Shown here one piece after another: positions 12,104 through 23,580 of a stretch of DNA of 64,000 nucleotides. Position 1 is the stretch's first letter; each line of letters begins with the position of its first letter. Source of the stretch: Boswellia sacra (lineage: Eukaryota > Streptophyta > Magnoliopsida > Sapindales > Burseraceae); the NCBI GenBank assembly GCA_013180625.2, contig SNVD02008151.1:62001-126000 (forward strand), given 5' to 3'. The notes below the pieces were generated by a model, which searched no databases, was not told where the DNA came from, and saw only the letters and a list, made by a program, of their open reading frames with translations. Position numbers and translations under genes: made by a program.

Positions 12104-12824
12104 AAAGCTTGTTACACAAACTAAGAAGAAAGTTTAAAGGAATCAACATCGCTGTCTAATCATTAAAAAAAAAAGAGAAAGAGAAAATTTTGCAATCTAT
12201 CAAAAAAACCTAGAGCATGGGATTATGAGGGCAATCACAATTTAGCAGAGTGGTTATTGAAACACAAAAAGGGAAATGAGTTCGGTTGAAGTTTAAAGGA
12301 GTTGTCTTATAAAAATTGGTTGCTAAGGGTTGAATTTTCTTTTTGTTTGAGAGATTTTTATATGCTTTATGAGTAAACTAAACCGAAAAATTTGGCCGTT
12401 TCCATACCTTTATCACCCTAGCCATTCATTATAAGCTTTGCAAAGTCTTACTTAATCTTTGGTGTTTTGTTTATTTACATTAGTGGAGAGTAGCATGATT
12501 AGCAAGCCTATGGAATCTCAATTTTCTTACAAAACATAATGACTTGATTCATTTTGTTGCATAATCTTTTTTGAATTATAATCAATGATTTGGGAATGGT
12601 TAATCACACGCACTTGAGGAATTGGAAATGGACTTTACTGATTTTGAGTTGAAATTCTAGATGAGTTGCAAGTTTGAAATTTCTTTTGAGTTATAAATGA
12701 TACAATTTTTTAGGCCAGTTGCAGTGTTAAGAGAAGGTTCAAATCTGAACAAATAAATTTTGATTCCCTTATGCTTGCTTTCTTTTATTTAAGTTTTTGT
12801 TGATCGTTTCTTATTTATCTCTGC

Positions 12825-12858
12825 TCGAGGACTAGCAAAATATTAAATTTGGGGTATT
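12825..12858 (+). promoter_or_regulatory. Athila-1 3' polypurine tract region
   Basis: cgaggactagcaaaatat followed by aaatttggggtatt directly abuts the TG of the 3' LTR. Athila-2 has the related gctagggactagcaa and a G run at the same place (49208-49242). This is where plus-strand synthesis would be primed. Confidence 0.7.
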
Positions 12859-14170
12859 TGTTAGTTGAATTTTATTCACTAATTTAATAACTCTAAATTT
12901 CATTTTTTGATTAGTTTTTGAGTAAAAAATGGAAAATAATGTGTTTTATTTAGCTAATTGCAGATTTTAGGAAATTAAACCTGAATTTGGAGAAAACACA
13001 TCAAAAACAGGAATCAAGGTCTTAGAGTGGAAAATTTTAAAGATTTCAGAATCAGTAAAGCTGCCCTCCAATGCAAGATGCATAGCAACATCGTGAGTTC
13101 TAGCGAAGTGAAAAATAGTCAAAGATGTTGCGCTTTTGTGCAACAGAGCTACGCACTAGCGCAAGTTCGAATCTGGAAAATTTTAGAAGTCCTATTTCGG
13201 TTGGGATTTAGATCTATTGTTTTATAAAGTATAAATAGGCGTCTTTTAGGTCTTTTCTAGGTTAGATAGAAGTCAGTAGTGGTGCTTTGCAGACCAAGGA
13301 ACTGGATTAGATAGAAGTCAGTAGTGGTGCTTTGCAGACCAAGGAACCGGATTATAACTATTGGAGGCACAAATCAAGCTTGAATCTTCAAGGGGTCTTC
13401 AAATTTTCTAGTTCTTTATTCTCTCTTTGTAACTCAATGATTTCAATTCAATTTTGTATTGTTTTCTTTTACATTATGAACTAAGTTTCCTTTCTAGGGT
13501 TAGGATGTAGCCAAGTTTGATTCTCTAATTATTTTAATTCAATCTATTGATGTTTATTAAATCTTTGTTGAGTTAATTAATTATATGCTTAATACTTGTG
13601 ATTGTCTAGCCAACTATTGCATGAATTGACATATAAATTAGACTAAGAAGTTGACTTATATTGGTCCTTGATTAATTTGCCATAAATTAACATGAGATAG
13701 AGATATGATTGTGATTTGTGTAAAGGGTGTAATTTCTTGTGCTTAACAGGTATTCGTAGGATGTTAGATAAGATAGAAATATGATTCTCCCTATAAATAT
13801 ATATTGTTATTACTTGAGAAAGAATAACAAATACATTAGTGAAATTGGTTGGCAACAAGAGAATAAACATTGATTTTATTGGATTGAAATATTAAAGTGA
13901 ATAACTTAGGTGAAGTCTGATATCCTAGATCTTCATTCATTGAATTTCTCAATTTAGTTTAAGCATTATTTACTTTCTTATTTGTTTAATTTCAATTCAG
14001 TTATTTAGTTAATTAGTTTTCTTAAAATTTGCCATTAAAATATCATTGTACAAATAGAATTAGAGTTGGACTAAGTTTAGTAATTAATAAACAATTCTCG
14101 TCAGAACGATACTTTATTCATCACTTTATTACTTGTTTCGATTCTGTGCACTTGCAGATTTTGCATAACA
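12859..14170 (+). repeat. Athila-1 3' LTR
   Basis: 1312 bp, TGTTAG...ATAACA, with TATA box at 13230-13238. A segment of about 50 bp (gttagatagaagtcagtagtg...) is tandemly duplicated at about 13261-13351, whereas the 5' LTR has it once. The LTRs differ at many positions, so the insertion is not recent. Confidence 0.92.
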
Positions 14171-14175
14171 TAGAT
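14171..14175. repeat. Athila-1 target site duplication, right copy
   Basis: TAGAT, identical to 1750-1754. Confidence 0.92.
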
Positions 14176-14302
14176 AAATATGAAATAATAAGTGATTATC
14201 TCAAACTTGGTTTTATCACAAGATGTCAAAATGAAATAAAACACAACAACATTGTGCCATATCATCAATATGCCACGTAGGCATGCTGTCCCAAAGCTCA
14301 CA
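14176..14302 (-). repeat. Copia-1 left (3') LTR, second piece
   Basis: Matches 27076-27183 of the right LTR (ataagtgattatctcaaa..., ccacgtaggcatgct...) and ends at gctcaca, the minus-strand TGTGAGC start of the LTR. It completes the LTR interrupted by Athila-1. Confidence 0.88.
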
Positions 14303-14318
14303 ATCTCCCAATTTTTGG
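14303..14318 (-). promoter_or_regulatory. Copia-1 polypurine tract
   Basis: On the minus strand this reads ccaaaaattgggagat immediately before the 3' LTR, a purine-rich tract in the right place for plus-strand priming. Confidence 0.6.
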
Positions 14319-14605
14319 CATCTTGTGAGAAAACCGCAGCAAGCAAACACATAAAGAAAATCATATGCAAACAACAGGAAGCAAGTTAAGCATTCAACAC
14401 TCCGCTAAAGAAAATCTATATGAATTTGACAGCTGTAGTAAACTAATTATATCTTGCAGGAATTAGACATCTGCAAGAAGTCATCAGAGCTAAAAACCTC
14501 TGAAAACACCAAAAAGCCAATATGTTCATTAGAGCTAAAAAGTTCATGCTTGAACAAAAAATAGTTCTTTCTCCCCCTGGTTTGTTTAGAAGAAACCAAA
14601 ACAAA

Positions 14606-16223
14606 TCAATGCTTCCTGTTGGATCTGCAAACTAGTTTAACAAGTGTTTTTGGCTTCGATGGCTGCTTATGAATAGTCTTCTTCATTTTTTTTGGTGGTT
14701 GTTTTGGTGTAGTTTCACTATCCTTTTCACATTTATCAATCCATCTTGGTAGAGTAGGTGGTCCTGGTCTTTTTCACTTTGCTTTTTCTGGTAGCTTTGC
14801 TGTTAAAGTTCCAACAGTAGATTTTGTACTTTTTGCTGATGCTTTTTCTTTTAGTGTAGCTTTCTTAGTCTTGGCAGATTTTTGCTTTGCCTTTGTAGTA
14901 TGAGTAACAGCTTGCCTGGCCTTTGCCACCATATTTTCATGATACTCTATCTCAACTTTAGCAAATGTATCTGGATAACAATTCTTCAAAACAGTAGTTA
15001 TAAGATTAATCTTATCAGATAACGCCTACATATCAGATTTCAAATCAGTAATAGCATTAAAAGCAGTATTCCTTTGGTGTTTTATTGGTTTCCAATCTTC
15101 AATTGGTTCTCTCTCTAGTAGTACATGCAATTGCTACAAAAACAGCTTTGAAATTGGAGCTTTGAATGGTTCAAGACCATTTTGGCTTCTAATTTTACTC
15201 CTTTGTCTCTTCAAAATACTAGTAATTAAACAAGGGAATGCTAACTTATGATAATCACACTCATAAGTTGAAGTCTGAACCACCATCCTATAAATCCACA
15301 ATCCTAGATTGATCGGCCTATTTGTTCCCAAGCAATATGGAAATTTTACGCTATGTTTCCTAACATAAGTTTGATTAGTTGAAAGAAACCAATTGGATTG
15401 ATCAATTTTATACCAAATTTTGTACTTAGTGGTTAAAATCTTTTGATTCAAACATATATCCCAAGAAATGTCTGGACTAGTCAACTCCTTAGCAATGTCA
15501 ATGATATCAAATTCACCACCAACTTCATGTGCACAACCTAGTGGGATCTCTTTGTAGTTATTTATCACATTTGGTGAAAATTCAACATGCTTTCCACGAC
15601 AATAAACCAAGTGATAATATGGACTATTAGATTTATCAATTGAAGACTGAACATTTGAGTAAAACTCTTGCACCAAAGATTTAACGGGAGGTTGGAAATC
15701 ATTTACCAGACGAAACAATGATCTGGTTTCCAACAAAGCGTGTAACCCATATTCGTTGAACTCACTGATCACCACTTGCCTCTCAATCTGGAATTTTTTG
15801 TTGGATGTGTGACCATTGAACTTTGTTTCACTCTCCTTCGTAAACAATGTTTTGAGATTGGTGTTGCGGTGTGGATTGTCATGAATAGCAGGTTAAGGAT
15901 CAACTTCGATCTCCTCTTATTGATTATTCAATTCTTCCTCTTCCTCGGATTCCTTTTCTTCACTTGAATCACTTGAATCATCACTCCCTATCCCCCTCAC
16001 TCGAATCATCATCATCTTGTTCCTGCTGAGCTTTCTGGCACTATTGTTGTGAGGGTTTGTGCACCTTGATTATCTGAGTTGATGTGCCTGTCTGGGTCAC
16101 TAGAATTGTTTTGGTTTGGAGTATAGTTTCATCTTCATTCTCTTCTTCTACAGAATTGGTGTCTAGATCCTTTAGGATTTCTTGTTCATCACTTGATGAG
16201 GAATACTTGGTCAGTTTCACCAT
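14606..16223 (-). pseudogene. Copia-1 env-position ORF pseudogene with putative plant transposon protein domain
   Basis: It begins at an ATG at 16223 (MVKLTKYSSSSDEQEIL) and reads an acidic N-terminus. Stops and frameshifts lie between 16041 and 15848. A clean 237-codon block follows (15847-15134): VVISEFNEYGLHALLE, VKSLVQEFYSNV, YCRGKHVEFSPNVINN and later YECDYHKLAFPCLITS. This layout matches the 'putative plant transposon protein' domain. A Lys/Ala-rich C-terminal tail is readable at 14989-14774 and ends near 14606. The ORF lies between pol and the 3' LTR, the place of the env-like gene of Sireviruses. Function unknown; no signal peptide or membrane segment seen. Confidence 0.65.
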
Positions 16224-17039
16224 TGTTGATAGATTGAAGGGCTACTGAATATTTTAGATGAAAGATATTAGAGAGAAAACAAGAATATAAACAAACCCTT
16301 AAAAAAGATTGATTTATATAACCATGCGAATTTATGTTTTTCTCTAATTCTCTTTCCTATTCCAAGACTAATATTGTGTTTAATTAGGATTAAATTACCA
16401 AGATTATCTCAAACAATTAATGAGATAATTTTGAATTCTGTTCAAAACCAATAACATAACTCTTGCCACTGACATCCTGATCTGTCAATCTCTTTTGCTG
16501 ATGTGGCAAGCTGAAACAGCAACTTAGTCGAAGTTTTTAATCTAAGTTAGCTCAGGGCATAATAAATCAGCTAAAACACGCATAATAGAAACTAATGTAC
16601 ACAGTATCACAAACATGTATAAACATCATAAAATGTATTATGTCTGAGTATGCTTTTGAGCAAAATTCAACAAGAAAATTTTTACAGACATTTATGTTGT
16701 AGTTCATCATTCAAATTTTGCACATGAATAAATTCATTTAAATTTTTAATCGAAGCATACTTCTTACATACACTTGAATTGATCTCAAAGAATTTTATTC
16801 AAATGCAATAGCTTTCACTAATGAGATAGCCCTTTTCCTCTAGAATGGGCAACTTAAAGCTCCAAAATACCTCTAAGTTTCTTCCAGAGGCTAGCTTTCA
16901 CACTTCATTAACATGTAGCATCCTCTGCATATTATTATACATTATTGAGCAATAGACTTTAAATAATTAGCTCAAAAATACACAAAAAAAAATTTATCCT
17001 ATGACGCTTTAGACATGTGAAAATTAAAACAAGCAATGA
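16224..17039 (-). other. Copia-1 spacer between pol and env-position ORF
   Basis: AT-rich, no coding signal. It could hold the 5' region of the env-position ORF transcript, but no splice site or promoter can be called. Confidence 0.5.
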
Positions 17040-17640
17040 TCATTCATTCAATTGACAAATGCCAATTGCTTTTCTCAAAAATTCAAACCTTGAAGCATCA
17101 TGAGCCTTTGTGAATAGATTAGCAAGTTGATTTTTAGATGCTAAATGTTGTATGTGGGTTTTTTTTTGGTTTCAACAAGTTCTCTTATAAAGTGGTATAT
17201 ATTATCTATATGTTTAGTCCTAGAATGTTGGACTGGGTTTTTAGATAAGTTGATAGCACTTGTATTGCCACAAAAAACAAGCTGTAGAACCTGATTCAAC
17301 ACCACAATCTTAAAGCATCTGCCTCATCTATGTCAATTGCATATAACAACTTTCAAAAGCAATAAAGTACTCAACTTCTGCTTTGGATAGTGAGATAGAG
17401 TTCTACTTCTTGTTGTGCCATGACACCAAATTGTTTCCAAGATAGAAACCTCTACCATTTGTCTTTCTTTATCATCCTTATTTTCTACTCAATCTGCATC
17501 ATTGTATCCTGCAAGACAAGAATTTGTCTCTCTAGTAGACCAAATATTAGAATCTAAAGTACCATTCATATACCTTATAATCCTCTTCATAGCAGTTAAG
17601 TGAGATTCCTTAGGCTTTGATTGGTACCTTGCACAAAGAC
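17040..17640 (-). pseudogene. Copia-1 RNase H pseudogene
   Basis: The end of pol. Readable pieces on the minus strand include ARYQSKPKESHLTAMKRIIR, AGYNDAD (first catalytic Asp region), and the characteristic [18 protein letters not shown] near 17220. Stops are frequent. It follows RT directly. Confidence 0.78.
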
Positions 17641-18852
17641 CTACACTAAATAAAAAAAAAAAAGTAAACTTCCTATCATGCTTCTATAGAAACTAGCATC
17701 AATGTCATTTCCTGCATTATCTCTAGAAAGCTTCACGTTAGTGCAAATTGGAGTTCTTATAGGTTTTGATTTTTCCAACTCAAACTTCTTAACTAGGTTC
17801 TTAGCATATTTAGATTGTGGGATAAATATCCCGTCATCCATTTGCATGACCTGCAATCCAAGAAAGAAGTTAAGTTCTCCAACCATGCTCATTTCAAATT
17901 CCTCTTACATCAACTCAAAAAATTCATCAGTTTTGTCTTTGTTAGTTGAACCAAAAATAATGTCATCAACATATATTTGTGCAGTGATAATGTAATTAGA
18001 TGCATGTTTAATAAAGAGTGTCTAATCATTGTTGCCCCTAGTGTTACCCCTATGTATCAAGAAAGTGGTAAGACTCTCATACTAAGCTCGGAGCTTGTTT
18101 TAGGCCATATAAAGCCTTTTTCAGCTTATATACATAGTCTGGATGCTTAAGGTCCTCAAACCCTATGGGCTGTTTGACATATGCCTCTATATTCAAGATG
18201 CCATTTAGGAAGGTAGTCTTGACATTCTTGGAATAATTTGAAATCAAGTAGACATGCAATAGCAAGTAATAGTCTTATGGATTCTAGCCTAGCTATAGGG
18301 GCCAAATGTTTTATCAAAATCCACTCCTTCAATCTGAGTGTATCTCTATGCTACCAATCTAGCCTTATTTCTAACAAACTGACCATGTTCATCAATTTTA
18401 TTCTCGAAAATCCACTTAGTCCCCATCATTCACATTTTCAAGTCTAGGCAATAAAGTCCATACATCATTTCTTTTAAACTGATTTAACTCATCTTGCATA
18501 GCTTGTATTCATACATCCTCTTTCAATGCATCATCCACATTTTTGGTTCAATTAAAGAAACATAGCAAGCAAAGTTTACCTTGTTCTTTACCTTACTCCT
18601 CGTTTTCATTTCACCATCTGGGCTTCAAATGACTGATAAAGTTAGATGTGCTTTCTAAATTCGTAAGGGTGGATCATTTTTCCTTGTATCACTTCTAATT
18701 TCAATTCTATCTAGTTCTGCAGTGTCAAACATGTCTGTTTCATCGTCCTTCATAGAGACTATGTTGTCTGGTGTAACAACTTCTTTTGTTTCTCCACCAT
18801 TTTGATTAGAATTTTCTACAAATTCTGTCAAGTTAATGATTCCTTCTTGCCA
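17641..18852 (-). pseudogene. Copia-1 reverse transcriptase pseudogene
   Basis: Ty1/copia RT. From the right: GTKWIFENKIDEHGQFVRNK near 18400, then 18265-18077 with [11 protein letters not shown] and [11 protein letters not shown]. After a frameshift the catalytic YVDD is readable near 17970 (QIYVDDIIFGS). The block 17892-17641 reads GELNFFLGLQV and ends SFYRSMIGSLL. At least three frames are needed to follow it, so it is dead. It would copy the element RNA in the cytoplasmic particle. Confidence 0.85.
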
Positions 18853-19553
18853 TTAATAATCTGCATTGTCATCCAAATCATAAAAAAAACATGGGTTGAT
18901 TTCATAATTGCTTTTGTTCTCATGTTGTACATTATATGTCGTGCTGTTGAGTGAGTAGCTTATGAGCACTCCTTCATCACTCTTGGGGTCAAATTTTTCC
19001 AATTGTTCTCTGCCCTTCAATATACAACACCTATACCCAAAGACATGAAAATACTTTAGATTAGACTTTCTGCCTTTCAAAATCTCATAAGGGGTTTGAG
19101 TGGTTCCAAGTCTAAGAAAAACTCTATTAGAAATGTAGCAAGCTGTGCTATTTGCTTTTGTCCAAAGTCTCTTAGTCAATTTCTTGCTATTAACCATTAC
19201 TTTGGCCATTTCTTGAAGGGTTCTGTTTTTCCTTTCAACAACACCATTTACTCAAGTGTTTTGGGGGTTGAGAACTCATGTTCAATTCCATGAAACCTAC
19301 AAAAATTGGCATAATCAGCATTCTCAAACTCTTTACCATGATGACTCCTTCTACTTACAATCCTTCCAATGTTTTGATTCCTTTTAGTCTCCAACCTGAC
19401 ATATAAATTTCTAAAGGCATTAAAAGCATCCGATTTTTCACTTACGAAAACATCCCAAGTGAATGTTGAGTAATCATCTACGCACACAAACACATGTTTC
19501 TTACCTACAATACTTTCAACCTGCATAGGACCCATCAAATCCATGTAAAACAA
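18853..19553 (-). pseudogene. Copia-1 integrase pseudogene
   Basis: 19553-19248 begins FYMDLMGPMQVES (first catalytic Asp) and FVCVDDYSTFTW. The second acidic site reads SHHGKEF where SDHG is expected, so the second catalytic Asp is replaced by His. A one-base frameshift near 19255 puts the Glu region (NGVVERKNRTLQEMAK) in another frame, and 19209-18853 continues with ACYISNRVFLR and HVFGYRCCILKG. Substitution plus frameshift make it inactive. Confidence 0.85.
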
Positions 19554-19555
19554 CT

Positions 19556-20107
19556 CTAGAATCTAGATATGCTTAAATAAGTTTTAGAGTTATGTGAGCC
19601 TTTAATTTGTTTTCCCTTTTGACAAGGTCCACAAATTCCTTTAGGTTCATTAGTCAGCATAGGAACTTCCTTCATAGCACTTGTTTTAGACAACTTAACT
19701 AAATCCTTATAGTTTAAGTGTCCCAATTTTTTATGCCAAAGCTCTAAGTTGTTTGCTCTGGTACTCATTGATTTTAGATTAGATAACAAATAACAATAAT
19801 CAAATAACCTGTTTCCCTCTAAAATACAATTGCCTTTAGAATCTAGAACCTTAAATTTTGCTTGTGTGAATTGTACTATGTATTCATCATCACAAATTTG
19901 TCCTATGCTAATCAAATTTGCTTTAAGACCTTTTACATATAGTACATCTTTGAGTTTAGGCAATCCATTCACACTTAAAGTACCTTTACCTGTAGCCTTA
20001 TCTTGTGTAGCATCACCAAATTTAACTAAGCTTTTATGACAAGGTTTTATGTTTTTAAGGAACTTCTTATTCCCTGTCATGTGTTTGGAATAACCACTAT
20101 CAAAATA
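19556..20107 (-). pseudogene. Copia-1 protease and GAG-pre-integrase region
   Basis: The protease active site reads YFDSGYSKHMTG at 20103-20070, in frame with the preceding gag except for a stop (TGA where Trp is expected) at about 20106. It continues with KLKDVLYVKGLKANLIS and the pre-integrase zinc finger region LELWHKKLGHLN...CGPCQKGKQ. Wording is typical of Sireviruses. A stop at 19556 separates it from integrase. Confidence 0.83.
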
Positions 20108-20696
20108 TCAAAGTTTGTTAGTAGAAACATGCAATGCAGTTAAAGCAACATTACATTTTATGTCCTTTTTCATTACACATTGCATGACTGATTTTTGTGG
20201 TTTGCTATACATCGTAGCATTTCTTTTTAATAGGTTCTGCAGTTTAAAGCATTTAGGTCTTATGTGACTTTTCACTCCACAAAAATGACAAATAGGGATA
20301 AATTTTGTTATCTTGGTATTGATAGTCTTACCTATTGTAGCTGAGTTCTTAGCAATCTTATCAGTTGTAGTAATGTGTTTGTTATATGTAGAGTTCTTGA
20401 TGTCAAAAATTGCAAAGGGCTTTGAGGATGCTTTCACAAATACTGTCTTGGCATTTGGTTTGTGATTGTGTTGCTCATATCCAAGACCACTCCTATTCGA
20501 ACTGTTCTTTCCTTGACCATAAATTTGATCTAGTTTTACTGAGCTAATCTGAAATTGGTTGATGCATTTCTTTATCTCATCAACGTCTGTAGTGAGCTTC
20601 TCAATATGTTCTGACTTGGTTTTTACCAAAACCTCCAGTTTCTTATGTCTGATAGCTTTCCTGAACCCACAACTGAATAACTTTTGAATGTTCTTG
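20108..20696 (-). pseudogene. gag: Copia-1 gag C-terminal part with zinc knuckle
   Basis: Reads KLEVLVKTKSEHIEKLTTDV..., the phrase SGLGYEQ typical of Sirevirus Gag, and a CCHC knuckle CHFCGVKSHIRPKC (CX2CX4HX4C). The reading ends at a stop just before the protease. The right edge (20696) is where the compound insertion begins; the N-terminal part of gag resumes at 25831. Confidence 0.82.
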
Positions 20697-21260
20697 TGTT
20701 GTTTATTTTATATGATTTATATTTATTTTCTTAATCAATCTTGACACCACTCGTAAAGTGGAGGTCTTGATCCATTGTCGACAATCCTTGGCACATCAGA
20801 TGCTTGGATCCTTTCTAGATGTCGTATAGTTCTTCCTTACCGACATGAATCTAGTTAGGAACCTTGATTTGTTGTAGACATATAGTGATTGGCACATTGG
20901 ATGCTTGAACCCATTTACGAGAAGTGGTATAAATATTGGTAATGAAGCAAATATAACTCATATAACTAAAATGGGTTGTTTATCCTTATTTGAAATATCA
21001 AGGGCGGATCCCCTAACCTTAGCTTTCATTATTATTGTGTTAATTTCTCTTGTGTTATTATCATTTATTGTTTATGAACTTGCTCTTTTCTTATATTTGT
21101 TGATATTATCTTATCATTTCCTTGAATTATCCATATCATATTTGCTTACTTATAGTTTGTAGTGCTAAAATCCCCTTCCTCGTGGTTCGACCCCGGACTC
21201 ACTGGGTTTATTACTTCGACACTCCTATACTTGGGAGACAATCCTTTTTCAGATGTGTCA
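20697..21260 (+). repeat. Truncated LTR of the Athila-2 family
   Basis: Nearly identical to 50036-50594, the 3' part of the Athila-2 3' LTR (cttgacaccactcgtaaagt..., ...cttgggagacaatcc). It ends exactly at that LTR's terminal GTGTCA. The first roughly 790 bp of the LTR and the rest of the element are missing, so this is a deletion remnant of an insertion. Confidence 0.88.
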
Positions 21261-21261
21261 G

Positions 21262-22100
21262 TTAGTCTCATCGAGACCAAATGGAAGTTGCACAATGTGC
21301 AAGTCAATCTCGATGAGATCCAATCAAAGTAGCACAACGTGCAAGTTGCATGGATCAGGCAGTCCAGTCTCGATGAGACCTAATAGAAGTAGCATGATAT
21401 GTAAGTCAGTCTCAGTGAGACATAACAAAAGTAGTGCGATGTACGAGTTAGTCTCCATGAAACCCAATGGAGGTAGTATGATGTGCAAGTCAGTCTTGAT
21501 GAGACCTAAGCAAAGCAGCACGATGTGCAAGTTGCTTGGATCAGGCAGTTCAGTCCTGATGAGACCCAATAGAAGCAGCACGACATGGAAGCTGCCTGGA
21601 TCAGGATCTTCAATTAGCACGATATGCGAGTCGCCTAGATCAGGCTCCTTAGTTAGCACGATATGCAAGCTATCTGGATCAGGCTCCTTATTTCAGCACG
21701 ATGTGCAAGCCACCTGGATCAGGCTGTTTAATTTAGCAAGATGTGTAAGCCACGTAGTTCAGGCTCCTCATTTCAACAGAATGTGCAAGCCGCTTAGATC
21801 AGGCTCTTTAGTTTAGCACGATGTGCGAGCTACCTAGATCAAGCTCTTTAGTCAGCATGATTAAGCCATCTAGATTAGACTCCTCAGTTTGGCATGATGT
21901 GCAAACCACCTGGATGAGGCTCTTTAGTTAACATGATGCCTAGATCAGGCTCCTCATTTAGCACGATGTGCAAGCTGCCTGGATCAGTAGTTTAGCACAA
22001 TGTGCAAATCATCTGGATCAGGCTCCTAAGTTAGCCCGATGTGCAAATTGCCTAGATCATGTAGCTCAGTTCCAATGAGACTTCTCTCAAGCAGTACGAC
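21262..22100 (+). repeat. Degenerate minisatellite, about 40-48 bp units
   Basis: Units combine phrases of the form 'gtctcgatgagac', 'gcacgatgtgc' and 'cctggatcagg'. Examples lie at 21367-21379, 21518-21528 and 21595-21605. Each phrase is an inverted repeat around GAT. A long ORF across it is a by-product of the repeat. Confidence 0.8.
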
Positions 22101-23335
22101 ATGTGATGGTAGCTCTATCTCGATAAGACTTAATGATCACCTGAAGCAGGACGATGTGCTCAACACATGGATTAAATTTTTAAGCAGTACAATGTACAAC
22201 ATGACTGAAGCAAGATAACATTATAGACAAGGATCTCCAAAAAAATAAGGACTACCATAGTCGAAGATAGTCAAACAAGGCCACATTTAAGGAGAAAGAT
22301 TTGAAAAAGTCAATCGTACAAGAAGTGTAAGTACAGTCTAGAAGAGACTCAGTTCGCAAGAATTGCAAATTGCCTAGAACAACTTAAACTTTCTCAAAAG
22401 AACTTACATGGTTTACAAGAAATCTCCCTTGAAGAAGAAATCTTCCTTAAAGAAGTAAGCTTACCATGAAGAAAGAAATAGAAATCTAGCATAAAAAAGG
22501 GATTTTTGAGGAAAAAAAAACTGAAGAAGGAAGTTCAAGTTTGATGTTCACCTTAAAGAAGGAAATCCGCCTTGAAGAAGGGTCATCTTGAAGAAGAGAT
22601 TTGACAAAGAAGAAGATCCATAGTCAATAGATAGTTAGAGGGGCAAACGGTTTACCAAATCACAAAGAAAGTCGAATGACATCGGGTCAATGAATATTTC
22701 GACTAGAGCCTCATGAGAGAATTCCTCTAGAGACTTGAAGAAAACATCGAATGAGGTAAACTTTGATTTGATTTAAAGTCATCAAGAGATGTTTGATATT
22801 TTACAGGAATTTGCAGGGACGATAGAAACATGCCCAGTGAGTCGAATAATCAACAACATGATAAAAACCCCTAAGTGGAGGATCCTATGAATGTAAAATC
22901 TGAAGAGATCAAGAACAAAGAATGCTAAAGCATAACGAATCAAGAATTTTCCCTAGTGGACTAGAAGAAATCAAGAATAAAAGCAAGAATTCTCAGAAGA
23001 AGGGCATGGAACCCAAAGAATGCAAAATTTGAAGAGATCAAAGAAGAATGAAAAATACTCAACCGAAGGCATCAGGAATAAAGAGGTCTAAAGATCGCGA
23101 GGCACTGCATGATAGATGTTTTCCAAGTAGGGATGCATTAGAAGAAACCCTAGGAATTAGTTGCACTTAAGAGTGTTTTAAGCCCGTAGAATAGGCACAA
23201 GCCATAAGAAGGGCACACCAAAGAGTGTTAAAAACCCTAGGAAGTAGGTGAACTTAAGAGTGTTTGAAGCCCTTAGAATAGGCGCACTAGTGCTAACAAA
23301 CCCTATGAAATAGGTGAACTGAAGAGTGTTTCATC

Positions 23336-23580
23336 ATAGCATCATAAGGATGCACTTCATGCATTAGAAAAATGCATTTATCTGCACTAGAAGAGTGCAC
23401 ATCACGCATCGTAAGGATGCACTTCATGTATTAGAAGAATGCATTTGTCTGCACTAGAAGAGTGCACACTATGCATCATAAAGATGCACTTGCTCGTACT
23501 AGAAGAGTGCATATGATGCATTAGAAGGATGCATTTGTCTATACTAGAAGAGTGCATTTCATGCATTAGAAGAATGCTAA
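23336..23580 (+). repeat. Tandem hairpin repeat, about 68 bp units
   Basis: About 3.5 units, each made of three hairpins in the order gcatcRtaaggatgc, gcattagaagaatgc, gcactagaagagtgc. The stems differ but the loop pattern is kept. Confidence 0.85.

Larger units (their letters stand above)
11228..12824 (+). other. Athila-1 3' non-coding region
   Basis: No coding signal. It contains an internal polypurine-like G run (11283-11317), AT-rich sequence, and a conserved hairpin (12064-12103) that is also present twice in Athila-2. It runs into the 3' polypurine tract. Confidence 0.7.
1755..14170 (+). mobile_element. Athila-1: Ty3/gypsy Athila-like retrotransposon inside the Copia-1 LTR
   Basis: The LTRs (1755-2991 and 12859-14170) start TGTTAG, and the 3' LTR ends ATAACA. 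The duplication TAGAT is exact on both sides (1750-1754 and 14171-14175). Order is LTR, PBS remnant, gag, protease, RT, RNase H, integrase, long spacer, env-position ORF, non-coding region, PPT, LTR. The remnant PBS (tRNA-Asp type), the protease motif CDLGAS and the post-integrase ORF fit the Athila clade. All coding regions contain stops and frameshifts, so the element is inactive. Confidence 0.92.

Noticed and set aside
13027..13227. 66-codon ORF in the Athila-1 3' LTR
   Set aside because: The same region is not open in the 5' LTR and it overlaps the TATA-proximal region; chance frame.
21253..21816. 187-codon open frame with repeated Met-Cys-Ser-rich phrases
   Set aside because: It is a direct translation of the minisatellite. 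The opposite strand is open too, there is no domain, and the composition follows the repeat unit.
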